From Crocinitomicaceae bacterium (GTDB lineage: Bacteria > Bacteroidota > Bacteroidia > Flavobacteriales_D > Crocinitomicaceae), in contig JAURMC010000008.1 in assembly GCA_030830895.1 (NCBI GenBank), forward strand, positions 1-64,000: DNA of 64,000 bases, in the 5' to 3' direction. The number at the start of each line of letters is the position of its first letter. Within the stretch, counting starts at the first letter, position 1. Below the pieces are notes generated by a model, which searched no databases, was not told where the DNA came from, and worked only from the letters and a program-made list of their open reading frames with translations. Shown one piece after another: positions 8,473 through 16,630 of this stretch. The position numbers and the translations under genes are program-made.

Positions 8473-9330
8473 ATGAAAAAATTATTACTGTGTTTAGTTT
8501 TTGGGGCATCAATTGCTTCTATGAATGCCCAAATCCTCACCAATGGCGATTTTGAACAGGCAGCCACTCCTTTGGTGCCAGGTGTTGCCACAGATTGTCC
8601 GGGTTGGGGAATCGGTTTGTATACCATCGAAACAGTAAATGCCTATTCGGGTAGTCAATCTGCAAAACTAATGACCATTGTTGATCCTGTAACAGCAGCG
8701 ATAATTCAATGGCCTTCTGATACGCTCGCCGGTTTAATGCAACAAATAGTTACCGGATCTTGGCCAAATGCAGGTTCGTTAACCTTGGATTTTGCATACA
8801 ACCATGATGTTTCCGCTGGAGATACCGCGATAATAGCTTGTCAGTTTGTTGACACCATGGGGGCTGGTGGAAATGATGATGTAATATTATTCCAAGCATT
8901 TGGCGCATATGCGGGAAATTCTAATGGATGGCAAACCGCTTCAATTCCGATGGACCCAATTCCTGGTGCAACGGGTACAGCAAATTACCTTATCGTACTT
9001 GCCACCTCTTCGGTTGGCGCAGCGTTCGGTACTGGAAATGGGATTCCTAACAGCACCTTATGGTTAGATAATGTTTCTTTGGCTGGAGGCGCTAATGTCA
9101 TTGAACTGGCAGCATCAGTGAATGTATATCCAAATCCTACAAATGGTGTCTTAACCTTTGATGCCTCTGAAGTGATTACAGCAGTTGAAATCTATGGAAT
9201 AGATGGGAAATTGGCCCTGAGTGCAGCAACAACAAACGTAGATATTACAAACCTACCAAATGGAATCTATCATTACAGCGTAATGACTGTTTCTGGAAAG
9301 GTATTGAAAGGAAAAGTTTCTAAAAACTAA
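8473..9330 (+). CDS. T9SS type A secreted protein, lectin/jelly-roll-like
   Basis: Start taken at the ATG giving MKKLLLCLVFGASIASMNAQ, a clear signal peptide, rather than an upstream in-frame ATG that adds a non-signal leader and would overlap the -7 box. The mature part starts ILTNGDFEQ, typical of carbohydrate-binding jelly-roll domains, and runs to WLDNVSL near residue 205, a motif that often closes such domains. The last 75 residues form a T9SS type A sorting domain (VYPNPTNG, IYGIDGK, LPNGIYHY). No catalytic residues can be named. Its own promoter and terminator make it a single-gene unit. It resembles the T9SS protein at 57086-58033 in overall design. Confidence 0.8.
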   Translation: MKKLLLCLVFGASIASMNAQILTNGDFEQAATPLVPGVATDCPGWGIGLYTIETVNAYSGSQSAKLMTIVDPVTAAIIQWPSDTLAGLMQQIVTGSWPNAGSLTLDFAYNHDVSAGDTAIIACQFVDTMGAGGNDDVILFQAFGAYAGNSNGWQTASIPMDPIPGATGTANYLIVLATSSVGAAFGTGNGIPNSTLWLDNVSLAGGANVIELAASVNVYPNPTNGVLTFDASEVITAVEIYGIDGKLALSAATTNVDITNLPNGIYHYSVMTVSGKVLKGKVSKN

Positions 9331-9352
9331 TGAATTTAAGACATACTAATTA

Positions 9353-9376
9353 AAGCTCGCTTCGGCGGGCTTTTTT
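9353..9376 (+). terminator. rho-independent terminator with TTCG loop
   Basis: Stem AAGCTCGC / GCGGGCTT (8 bp, one G-T pair) closed by a TTCG tetraloop and followed by six T. It ends the secreted-protein gene and faces the oppositely oriented gene ending at 9383. Confidence 0.9.
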
Positions 9377-9382
9377 AATGTC

Positions 9383-9862
9383 CTACAAATCCTTACCAAA
9401 GGAATGAATGTCGCCGTGGTTTTCTTCGATTTTATCTTTGATAAACTGTATCGATTTAGCGAGTATAAATAAATCAGGGGTAGCATGCTTACCCAACCAA
9501 TCCCAACTTTCTACTTCGTGATCCACCGCACGACCGATATGAAACAACAGCTCCATCTTATTCGCAAGCAACCACTCTTGTGCTTGAACTAAGCCTTCCG
9601 ATGCGTTTATCATTGCCATTAAATGGGCATACCCATTTTCCATCAACCAATCCCTAGATTCTTGAATTAGATAAATGGCATTCGTTGCATGAAATAATTC
9701 AGGAAATCCGGACTCTTTTAGCCCAAGTTGTATTACCTTATCACCATCCACTGCTTTGGCCCAAAGCAAAATCACCTCTGCCGAATAATTGATTGGTTTT
9801 AATTTAAGTTGCTTCTTCTCGTTAGGCAGTTCTACTCTCTTTTTTCTAAACCAATTGAACAT
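9383..9862 (-). CDS. conserved hypothetical protein paired with SpmA/B-like gene
   Basis: A 159-residue soluble protein, rich in Trp, Glu and Lys, starting MFNWFRKKRVELP. No signal peptide, membrane segment or catalytic motif is seen; helical content looks high and repeated ...WL... turns (SRDWLMENG, AQEWLLANK, SWDWLGKHA) suggest a small helical-repeat fold. It starts 1 bp after the stop of the nucleoside-recognition membrane protein, so the two are surely one operon and may be translationally coupled. Function unknown; a regulatory or accessory role for the transporter is a guess. Confidence 0.75.
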   Translation of the reverse strand: MFNWFRKKRVELPNEKKQLKLKPINYSAEVILLWAKAVDGDKVIQLGLKESGFPELFHATNAIYLIQESRDWLMENGYAHLMAMINASEGLVQAQEWLLANKMELLFHIGRAVDHEVESWDWLGKHATPDLFILAKSIQFIKDKIEENHGDIHSFGKDL

Positions 9863-9863
9863 A

Positions 9864-11303
9864 CTAAAAGAACCAACTCGCTACAAATATCGCAGCAATT
9901 ACACAAATTAAATCAACTAAAAGCATAGTGGAAAGGGTATAGCGTGTATTCTTTACCTTAATCGCACCAAAATACACTGCAACTACGTAGAAAGTCGTTT
10001 CAGCGCTGCATTGAAAAATACAACTCAACCGCCCAGTAAATGAATCCGGTCCGTAAACCCGCATTGCATCCAACATAAACCCACGAGACCCACCACTACT
10101 GAAAGGACGTAACATAGCTACAGGTAAAGAATCCGTAATTTCTTTGGATAAGCCCGCTTGAGCAAATACCCATGTAATCCCTTTACTCATTAACTCAAAT
10201 AATCCACTGTTACGAAATACAGAAATCGCAACCAACATGCCTAAAACATAAGGTAAAATAGTAATCGCAGTATTCATTCCATTTTTAGCTCCAATAACAA
10301 ACGAATCAAAAACAGTAGTATTCTTTTCCGCAAATCGCTTCTCTTTCCAAAATGCAAATCCTAAGGTCAGAAGAATAATCCCAATGAGTAATAGTCCAGA
10401 AAAATTTGAGGTAAAGTGGTTTTTCTCTATTAGATCTAATGAACCAATATATAACAATAAACCGAGCATGGCGGCAATGATGCTAAACACTACGGCTATC
10501 AGTATACCGTTTAATAAATTCACGCGTTGACGTATTCCGACAATTATCAAAGCCGCAATGGTTCCAATAAATGAGGTAATGATACAAGGCAACATTACAT
10601 CTGCAGGATTGGATGCGTGTTCGGCAGCTCGATAACCGATTATCGACGTTGGAATTAATGTTAAGCCCGCTGCATGCAAGCAAAGAAACATAATCTGTGC
10701 ATCACTCGCTTTGTCCTTATCTGGGTTGATCTCTTGTAAACTTTCCATCGCTTTCAACCCAAAAGGAGTAGCCGCAGAATCAAGACCAAGAAAATTAGCC
10801 GCGAAGTTTAAGGTCATATAAGAAATGCTTGGATGGTTCTTGGGTACGGATGGGAACACTTTAATAAAGAAAGGACTTAACCATTTAGCTAATCCTTGGG
10901 CAGCACCCGAATCAATGAGCAACTGCATGAGTCCTGCAAAAAAAGCGAGGTAAGCCAATAATGGCAAAATAATATCCATGATGGTTGATTTTGCAGTCGG
11001 AAGCAAACCATCCGTTTTTTGGAGACCGCTATAAATTCGTACCTGTCCTTCTAAATTCACATAGGTGGTGTCGGCATCGGTTTCATTAAGATTTAAAATC
11101 ACTATTCCTTCCTTACTACTTTTTAGTGAATCCTTGATCGCATTCGGTAGTTGAAATAAAAACTTTTCACCAATTAGAACGGGGTCATCCTTTTTTCCAT
11201 TGATTACTGAATCAATGCTGTATTCACGATTAAATGAAATTCCCACTATGATGAACACCAAGGATGAAATAAATATCACGAGCCAAAATCTACTTAATAC
11301 CAT
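9864..11303 (-). CDS. nucleoside-recognition (Gate) domain protein, SpmA-SpmB-like fusion
   Basis: A 479-residue polytopic inner-membrane protein. The start is the ATG giving MVLSRFWLVIFISSLVF, matching how SpmA-type proteins begin; a TTG 33 bp upstream is less likely. Two Gate modules are visible: one near residues 125-265 (LIDSGAAQGLAKWLSPFF ... NFAANFLGLDSAATPFG) and one near 335-475 (ILPYVLGMLVAI ... RPFSSGGSRG). In spore formers these are the separate proteins SpmA and SpmB; non-sporulating Bacteroidota carry the fusion, so a sporulation role is not implied. Family members are thought to be nucleoside or related transporters, substrate unproven. An extracytoplasmic insert lies between the first helix and the first module. 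Confidence 0.85.
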   Translation of the reverse strand: MVLSRFWLVIFISSLVFIIVGISFNREYSIDSVINGKKDDPVLIGEKFLFQLPNAIKDSLKSSKEGIVILNLNETDADTTYVNLEGQVRIYSGLQKTDGLLPTAKSTIMDIILPLLAYLAFFAGLMQLLIDSGAAQGLAKWLSPFFIKVFPSVPKNHPSISYMTLNFAANFLGLDSAATPFGLKAMESLQEINPDKDKASDAQIMFLCLHAAGLTLIPTSIIGYRAAEHASNPADVMLPCIITSFIGTIAALIIVGIRQRVNLLNGILIAVVFSIIAAMLGLLLYIGSLDLIEKNHFTSNFSGLLLIGIILLTLGFAFWKEKRFAEKNTTVFDSFVIGAKNGMNTAITILPYVLGMLVAISVFRNSGLFELMSKGITWVFAQAGLSKEITDSLPVAMLRPFSSGGSRGFMLDAMRVYGPDSFTGRLSCIFQCSAETTFYVVAVYFGAIKVKNTRYTLSTMLLVDLICVIAAIFVASWFF

Positions 11304-11410
11304 AAGAACGAAGATCGTAGAAAAATCCGTTGCCAAGTTATGACATCACTAAATGATATTAACATACGTTATTGAAAAGCGGTTAAGCGAATGAAAACGA
11401 ACAATCTTGG

Positions 11411-11418
11411 TACTTTTG
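11411..11418 (+). promoter_or_regulatory. -7 box (TACTTTTG)
   Basis: Exact TAnnTTTG match 16 bp before the pirin ATG. The upstream element is not clear. Confidence 0.45.
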
Positions 11419-11434
11419 TGTTAAAAATTGCAAC

Positions 11435-12148
11435 ATGCAACAAGAATTTCACCCAGCTACTTCACGGGGATTTGCTGATCACGGTTGGCTTAAGGCGAAT
11501 CATTCATTCAGTTTCGCATCATGGTTTAATCGATACCGTATGCACTTTGGCGCCTTACGCGTACTGAACGATGACATCGTAGCTCCAGGAATGGGTTTTG
11601 GAAAGCACCCTCACGACAATATGGAGATCATTACCATTCCGTTAAAAGGTTCTTTAAAACATGAGGACAGCATGGGGTTTTCAGAAGTTATTCATGCAGG
11701 AGAAGTGCAGGTAATGAGTGCAGGTACAGGAATTTTCCACAGTGAATATAATGCTAGTCAATCCGAAGAAATCAACCTATTTCAACTATGGATCTTTCCA
11801 AACCAACAGGAAGTCACGCCCCGATATCAGCAATTAGGCTATGAACCTTCTGATATGAAGGACGCATTTCTTCAACTCGTGTCTCCGAATCCGGATGATG
11901 AAGGCTTATGGATACATCAAACTGCTTGGATTCATATGATAGAAATGTCACCCAACACCACACAAACCTATTCGATTAAACATCCAGGAAATGGCGTCTA
12001 CCTAATGAATATTGAAGGAGAAAAAGTTGTTGCCAGTCAAGCACTTGGGTCTCGCGATGCCCTAGGCGTGTGGGAAACAGCCAGCATTGATATTCAAGCA
12101 AACGAACAAGGTCGTTTGCTGCTTGTTGAGGTTCCCATGCAATTTTAA
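11435..12148 (+). CDS. pirin family protein (YhhW-like bicupin)
   Basis: A 237-residue two-cupin protein. The N-terminal cupin carries the pirin metal motif: GFGKHPHDNMEI near residues 53-64, then HSEYN near residue 108, giving the His-His-His-Glu set that holds Fe or another divalent metal. Early motifs GWLKANHSFSFASW and HFGALRVLNDD are typical. Pirins of this group (E. coli YhhW) can show quercetin dioxygenase activity, while others are redox-sensing regulators; the true substrate here is unknown. Cytosolic. The nitroreductase gene starts 6 bp after its stop, so the pair form an operon that may deal with oxidative or quinone stress (inference). Confidence 0.9.
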   Translation: MQQEFHPATSRGFADHGWLKANHSFSFASWFNRYRMHFGALRVLNDDIVAPGMGFGKHPHDNMEIITIPLKGSLKHEDSMGFSEVIHAGEVQVMSAGTGIFHSEYNASQSEEINLFQLWIFPNQQEVTPRYQQLGYEPSDMKDAFLQLVSPNPDDEGLWIHQTAWIHMIEMSPNTTQTYSIKHPGNGVYLMNIEGEKVVASQALGSRDALGVWETASIDIQANEQGRLLLVEVPMQF

Positions 12149-12154
12149 AATATT

Positions 12155-12790
12155 ATGAACAAACAATTAATAGAAGCACTCGAATGGCGCTATGCCTGTA
12201 AGAAGTTTGATCATGAAAAGCGTATCTCTGATACAGATTTAAACACCATTCTCAAGTCAATTCGACTTACCCCATCTTCATATGGCTTGCAGCCCATTAA
12301 GGTATTGCTGATTGAGACAAACGAATTGCGGGAAAAAATTAAACCCATAGCCTGGAATCAATCTCAAGTGGTCGACGCCTCTCATCTGTTGGTGTTTTGT
12401 AATTATACAGAAATTTCGCCATCCTATGTGGATCAGCATGTTTCTTTGATGGCTAATACTAGAAATGTATCTACAGAAAACCTAATAGGTTTTGGTGACC
12501 ATGTTAAATCAGCCATTGCGAAAATGGATATAGAACAGGTTAGCCATTGGACGGGTAAACAAACTTACATTGCACTTGGTCAAGTCTTACTGACTTGTGC
12601 ACTGTTAAAAATTGACGCCACACCAATGGAAGGATTCGATAACCAAAAACTCAACGAACTATTAGATTTATCGAAACAAGACCTCAATGCATCCTTGTTA
12701 TGCCCTATTGGATATAGGCATCAAGACGACCCCAATATTTTATTAAAAAAGGTGAGAAAAACAGAAGACACCTTGTTTGAAACTAGATAA
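12155..12790 (+). CDS. NAD(P)H-dependent nitroreductase family oxidoreductase
   Basis: A 211-residue protein of the FMN-binding nitroreductase family. It starts with EALEWRYACKKFD, the conserved N-terminal FMN-contacting R-x-x-x-K-x-F/Y-D pattern, followed by LTPSSYGLQPIKVLLIE, the family's SSxGLQPxxv signature. The C-terminal part has the usual ATPMEGFD motif. Such enzymes reduce nitroaromatics, quinones or flavins with NAD(P)H. It follows the pirin gene by 6 bp. Substrate cannot be told from sequence. Confidence 0.9.
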   Translation: MNKQLIEALEWRYACKKFDHEKRISDTDLNTILKSIRLTPSSYGLQPIKVLLIETNELREKIKPIAWNQSQVVDASHLLVFCNYTEISPSYVDQHVSLMANTRNVSTENLIGFGDHVKSAIAKMDIEQVSHWTGKQTYIALGQVLLTCALLKIDATPMEGFDNQKLNELLDLSKQDLNASLLCPIGYRHQDDPNILLKKVRKTEDTLFETR

Positions 12791-12862
12791 TTTCAACACG
12801 TAATCGTTAATAATCAAGGGCAAATCCGTCTTGTTTTACCGCATGATTTCAATTCAAATCAT

Positions 12863-12870
12863 TAATTTTG
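12863..12870 (+). promoter_or_regulatory. -7 box (TAATTTTG) 4 bp before start codon
   Basis: Exact TAnnTTTG match whose last G is 4 nt before the subtilase ATG. If used, transcription would begin at or within a base or two of the start codon. The upstream TTG is not at consensus distance, so confidence is moderate. Confidence 0.4.
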
Positions 12871-12874
12871 ACTA

Positions 12875-15043
12875 ATGATGAAAAATTGGTACGTTGTTGT
12901 TTTGTTATTTATTGGTTTAAATCCGATTCTTGGGCAAAATAACATTTCGGTCGCCGATAAAAACGAATTGAAATTAATTTCTAAGCATTTTAAGGATGGG
13001 ACTTTAGACAGCGCTACCCTATCCACTTTCCCTATCAACCTAATTAATAATCAATACTATATTTCATTTTTGGCCAAAATTAATTCTGATTTTGACAAGC
13101 TATCCTTAACTCAATCAAAGTATATCATCGGCAACCCCATCCGTAATATTGTAAGTATCAAAATGCCAATTGAAGCAAGCGAATCCTTAACTTCTCTGAA
13201 TGGTGTGGATTATCTTGTATTAGCTAGAAAAGTGAATCATCAATTAGATAAAGCCGTACATGACGTTCGAGCTGACAGTGTGCACCAAGGCATAGCATTA
13301 CCTCAGGGATTCAAAGGGAAGAATGTATTTATAGGAGTGACGGATTGGGGATTCGACTATACCCACCCAGCTTTTTATGACAGTACCTTAAACCAAACCC
13401 GCATAATCGCCGCTTGGGATCAATTCAAAACGAGCGGACCACATCCTCAAGGATTTAATTATGGAACCGAACACGTGGGGGCAAGTGCGCTCCTAGCCGC
13501 AGGAAGCGATACCGCAAATATATACAGCTACAGCACACACGGAACGCACGTGGCCTCGATCGCAGGCGGTTGCGGAGCAGGAACCGCTTATAGAGGTGTC
13601 GCTTATGATGCGAATTTTCTGTTCGTTACATTTTTAGTAGATGAAGCTGCCGTATTAGATGCATGGGAATGGATGTATCAAAAAGCTCAAGCAGCAGGAA
13701 AAAGACTCGTTATTAATATGAGTTGGGGCTTATATCACTTTGGTACCTTAGATGGTAATTCCTTGTTAAGTCAAGCCATCACTGCCTACTCTGATTTAGG
13801 TGTGGTGTTTGTTAATTCCGCAGGAAATAATGGGAATGTGAATTTTCACCTAAAAAAAACCTTTAATAACGATCAACTGAATTCGAAAGTTGACTTTTAT
13901 TCTTATGCGGCCAATGCGAACATGTGGGGTCAAAGCATCCATGCATGGGGTGAAGTAGGACATTCTTTCTCTAATGGCATTGTTGTTAAAAACGCAAGCA
14001 ACACGATACTAGCTGAATCACCATTTTACAGCACCGACTATACCAATTCGTATATTGATTCCTTCTTATTAGCAGGAACGGATACTATTTTTTATAACGT
14101 AGCCGCAGATTCGGCCCACCCATTAAATCAAAAACCTCAGATGCGCTTGCGTGTAAAATGCACAAATACTGCGCTTAAAATCCTTCTAAAATCTACCGCG
14201 GTTGACGGCACCGTAAATTATTGGAATGTCACCGAGTTAATTACCGATGTTGGAAACTGGGGAATGCCATTTGCTTATTCAGGAACAGGAACAACTCCCG
14301 GTGATGCCGACCACGGTATTTCCGAGCCTTCTTGTTCTGACGACGTGATAAGCGTTGCAGCCTATGCGCCGTCCTATCAAACACCAGGTGGTGCGACTGT
14401 GGGAGGAGGCCTTGCCAGTTTTTCCAGTCACGGTCCACGTTATGACGGCGTAATGAAACCTGATATTTCAGCACCGGGAGTATCTATATGCAGCGCCATT
14501 TCTTCGTACACCGACGCAGCCTACACCACAATTTCTTCTGTCACCTTCAACAATAAAACCTATGATTATGCAAAATTCTCGGGGACTTCTATGTCAGGCC
14601 CTGTGGTTGCCGGGGTTTGTGCCTTAATATTGGAAGCCAATCCGTGGCTTTCTGCAGCTCAAGTCAAATTACTCATAAAGGAAACGGCTCGTACAGATAA
14701 TTTCACAGGGGCTATTCCTGTACTCGGAAGCCCAATGTGGGGCATGGGGAAATTGAATGCATATGCTGCGGTTAAAGAAGCGCTAGCCTTGGTTGAAGCC
14801 CCCGAAAACACCTTTGAAAATGCTTGGAACGTCTATCCAAATCCGGTAATTGAAACCCTTCATTTTACTTTGGTGGATGAACTACCCAAAGAGTGTACAA
14901 TTGTTGATGCTCAAGGAAAATGCGTCATGCTTCCAATTCAAGATGAACACGTATCCGTTAAGCACTTAAAAGCTGGTCAATATACCATGCAAATCAATAT
15001 GAACGGAAGAATTCAATCCGTAACTTTTATTAAAGCGAATTAA
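12875..15043 (+). CDS. S8 (subtilisin-family) serine protease, T9SS type A secreted
   Basis: Signal peptide (residues 1-20, MMKNWYV...ILGQ), a prodomain to about residue 140, then an S8 catalytic domain with Asp157 (GVTDWGFDYTHP), His222 (THGTHVAS) and Ser572 (FSGTSMSGPVVAG), so the triad is complete. A long insert between His and Ser (about residues 330-480) resembles the beta insert of fervidolysin/Bacteroidota subtilases. The last 75 residues are a type A sorting domain (VYPNPVIE, VDAQGKC, LKAGQYTMQI). It should be secreted and cut proteins outside the cell. Two ATG codons are adjacent at the start; either works. The next gene overlaps its stop by one base (TAATG). Confidence 0.92.
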   Translation: MMKNWYVVVLLFIGLNPILGQNNISVADKNELKLISKHFKDGTLDSATLSTFPINLINNQYYISFLAKINSDFDKLSLTQSKYIIGNPIRNIVSIKMPIEASESLTSLNGVDYLVLARKVNHQLDKAVHDVRADSVHQGIALPQGFKGKNVFIGVTDWGFDYTHPAFYDSTLNQTRIIAAWDQFKTSGPHPQGFNYGTEHVGASALLAAGSDTANIYSYSTHGTHVASIAGGCGAGTAYRGVAYDANFLFVTFLVDEAAVLDAWEWMYQKAQAAGKRLVINMSWGLYHFGTLDGNSLLSQAITAYSDLGVVFVNSAGNNGNVNFHLKKTFNNDQLNSKVDFYSYAANANMWGQSIHAWGEVGHSFSNGIVVKNASNTILAESPFYSTDYTNSYIDSFLLAGTDTIFYNVAADSAHPLNQKPQMRLRVKCTNTALKILLKSTAVDGTVNYWNVTELITDVGNWGMPFAYSGTGTTPGDADHGISEPSCSDDVISVAAYAPSYQTPGGATVGGGLASFSSHGPRYDGVMKPDISAPGVSICSAISSYTDAAYTTISSVTFNNKTYDYAKFSGTSMSGPVVAGVCALILEANPWLSAAQVKLLIKETARTDNFTGAIPVLGSPMWGMGKLNAYAAVKEALALVEAPENTFENAWNVYPNPVIETLHFTLVDELPKECTIVDAQGKCVMLPIQDEHVSVKHLKAGQYTMQINMNGRIQSVTFIKAN

Positions 15044-15540
15044 TGGCATTGAAGATTCGCAGCCTTGAACCTTCGGAATTATCTCTTGTAACACTTCTCT
15101 CGGCTCAAATTTGGCCAATTGCATACAAAGAAATTATTACACAAGAACAAATAAAATACATGCTAAACAACATGTATTCACAGCATGCACTAGAACAAAA
15201 CCTTCGTGATGGCCAAACCTTTTTAATCGCAGAACAGGATGGGAAACCGGTAGGATACGCCGGATATCAGGTGCACTTTTCCCATTTAGAATGCAGTAAA
15301 CTGCATAAACTTTATGTGCTCCCTGTATCACAACATTCAGGTCTCGGTAGTGCGTTATTTAACGCAGTAGTTAATGCTAGTAAAAATGAACATTGCAACC
15401 ACCTCATTCTTCAGGTCAACAAGATTAATCCAGCCGTAGAATTTTACCGTAAAAAAGGAATGTATATTCACGAAGAAGCAGTCTTCGATATTGGTAATGG
15501 CTTCGTGATGGATGACTACATCATGCGCCTAGATTGGTGA
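15043..15540 (+). CDS. GNAT family N-acetyltransferase
   Basis: A 165-residue GNAT-fold protein. Motif A is visible (KLHKLYVLPVSQHSGLGSALFNAV, acetyl-CoA pyrophosphate loop around residues 88-104), preceded by the beta4 segment GYAGYQV and followed by NPAVEFYRKKGM, the usual motif B. It transfers an acyl group from acetyl-CoA to an amine; the Bacteroidota members of this type act on small molecules, peptides or proteins, and the acceptor is unknown. Translation is likely coupled to the protease gene by the TAATG overlap, which is unusual given that gene's extracellular product; this may be simple compaction. Confidence 0.88.
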   Translation: MALKIRSLEPSELSLVTLLSAQIWPIAYKEIITQEQIKYMLNNMYSQHALEQNLRDGQTFLIAEQDGKPVGYAGYQVHFSHLECSKLHKLYVLPVSQHSGLGSALFNAVVNASKNEHCNHLILQVNKINPAVEFYRKKGMYIHEEAVFDIGNGFVMDDYIMRLDW

Positions 15541-15547
15541 AAATTAG

Positions 15548-15555
15548 TACCTTCG
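15548..15555 (+). promoter_or_regulatory. -7-like box (TACCTTCG) 4 bp before start codon
   Basis: One mismatch to TAnnTTTG, with its last G 4 nt before the ATG of the ACMSD-like gene. The same spacing occurs at the subtilase and parA genes. Confidence 0.4.
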
Positions 15556-15559
15556 CACC

Positions 15560-16567
15560 ATGTTGAAAATAGACATGCATACGCATATTCTTCCGAAAAC
15601 AATGCCCAATTGGACAGAAAAATTCGGATATGGAAAGTTTATTCACCTGGAATCTAATTCCGATGGCTCTGCCAATATGATGCAGGGTGGAAATTTCTTT
15701 CGTAGAATCGTTGAAAACTGCTGGGATGAGTCATTACGTATTAAAGAATACGAACAATTCCATACTCAAGTGCAGGTTGTATGTACCATTCCTGTCATGT
15801 TCTCATATTGGGCAAGCCCTAGTGATTGTGCGGAACTATCGCGCTTTTTAAACGATCACATTGCGGAATTAGTAGAACGCAATCCCAAAAACTACATTGG
15901 TCTCGGAACCGTACCCATGCAAGACCAAGACGAGGCACTGAAAGAGTTGGAGCGCATTAAGTCCATCGGATTAGTGGGCATTCAAATCGGCTCGAACATC
16001 AACGATAAAAACCTCCATGAAGAAGCGTTCTTTCCCATTTTCGAAGCGTGCAGTCGTCTTGGATTAGCCGTGATGGTTCATCCCTGGCAAATGATGGGTG
16101 AAAGCTCGATGAAAAAATATTGGCTCCCTTGGCTCGTTGGCATGCCGGCAGAAACATCGAGAGCAGCGTGCTCTATGATTTTTGGAGGCGTTTTAGAGCG
16201 CTTGCCCCAATTACGGGTCTGCTTTTCCCATGCGGGAGGCTCTTTCCTCCCTACCCTTGGACGTATTGAACACGGATTCAAATGCCGACCGGACTTAGTC
16301 GCGGTGGATAATGAGGTAAATCCTCGGAATTATCTCGGAAAATTTTGGGTTGATAGCATCACTCACGACATCGATGCCTTGAAATATATTTTGAAGATGC
16401 AGGGATCCAAGCGCGTTTGCTTGGGTTCGGATTATCCGTTTCCGTTGGGCGATTTAGAAATTGGAAAATTCATTGAGGAAAGCGATTTATCCATCCATGA
16501 AATCGAAGATATTTTCTGCCATGCAACCATGGAATGGCTAGGTTTACAAAAAGACAATTTTATTTAA
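15560..16567 (+). CDS. 2-amino-3-carboxymuconate-6-semialdehyde decarboxylase (ACMSD)
   Basis: A 335-residue amidohydrolase-fold protein matching ACMSD (EC 4.1.1.45) in length and motifs. Metal ligands are visible: H7-T-H9, the His of VMVHPW near residue 174, and the Asp of LGSDYPFP near 292; SHAGG (near 222) supplies the catalytic/second His. The substrate-binding block FFRRIVENCWDESLRIKEYE (residues 46-66) is characteristic of true ACMSD rather than generic amidohydrolases. The enzyme decarboxylates the kynurenine- or 2-nitrobenzoate-pathway intermediate, steering tryptophan breakdown away from quinolinate/NAD synthesis. No other kynurenine pathway gene lies in the window. It is a single-gene unit. 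Confidence 0.9.
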   Translation: MLKIDMHTHILPKTMPNWTEKFGYGKFIHLESNSDGSANMMQGGNFFRRIVENCWDESLRIKEYEQFHTQVQVVCTIPVMFSYWASPSDCAELSRFLNDHIAELVERNPKNYIGLGTVPMQDQDEALKELERIKSIGLVGIQIGSNINDKNLHEEAFFPIFEACSRLGLAVMVHPWQMMGESSMKKYWLPWLVGMPAETSRAACSMIFGGVLERLPQLRVCFSHAGGSFLPTLGRIEHGFKCRPDLVAVDNEVNPRNYLGKFWVDSITHDIDALKYILKMQGSKRVCLGSDYPFPLGDLEIGKFIEESDLSIHEIEDIFCHATMEWLGLQKDNFI

Positions 16568-16630
16568 ATAATTCAACGCGTCCACCAACCAATATTTCCA
16601 AATTGAAACAAATAGATAGGTTAGTTGATT

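Noticed and set aside
9864-11303. Sporulation function suggested by SpmA/SpmB similarity
   Set aside because: The rest of the window is Bacteroidota without spore genes; the fold occurs widely in non-sporulating bacteria.
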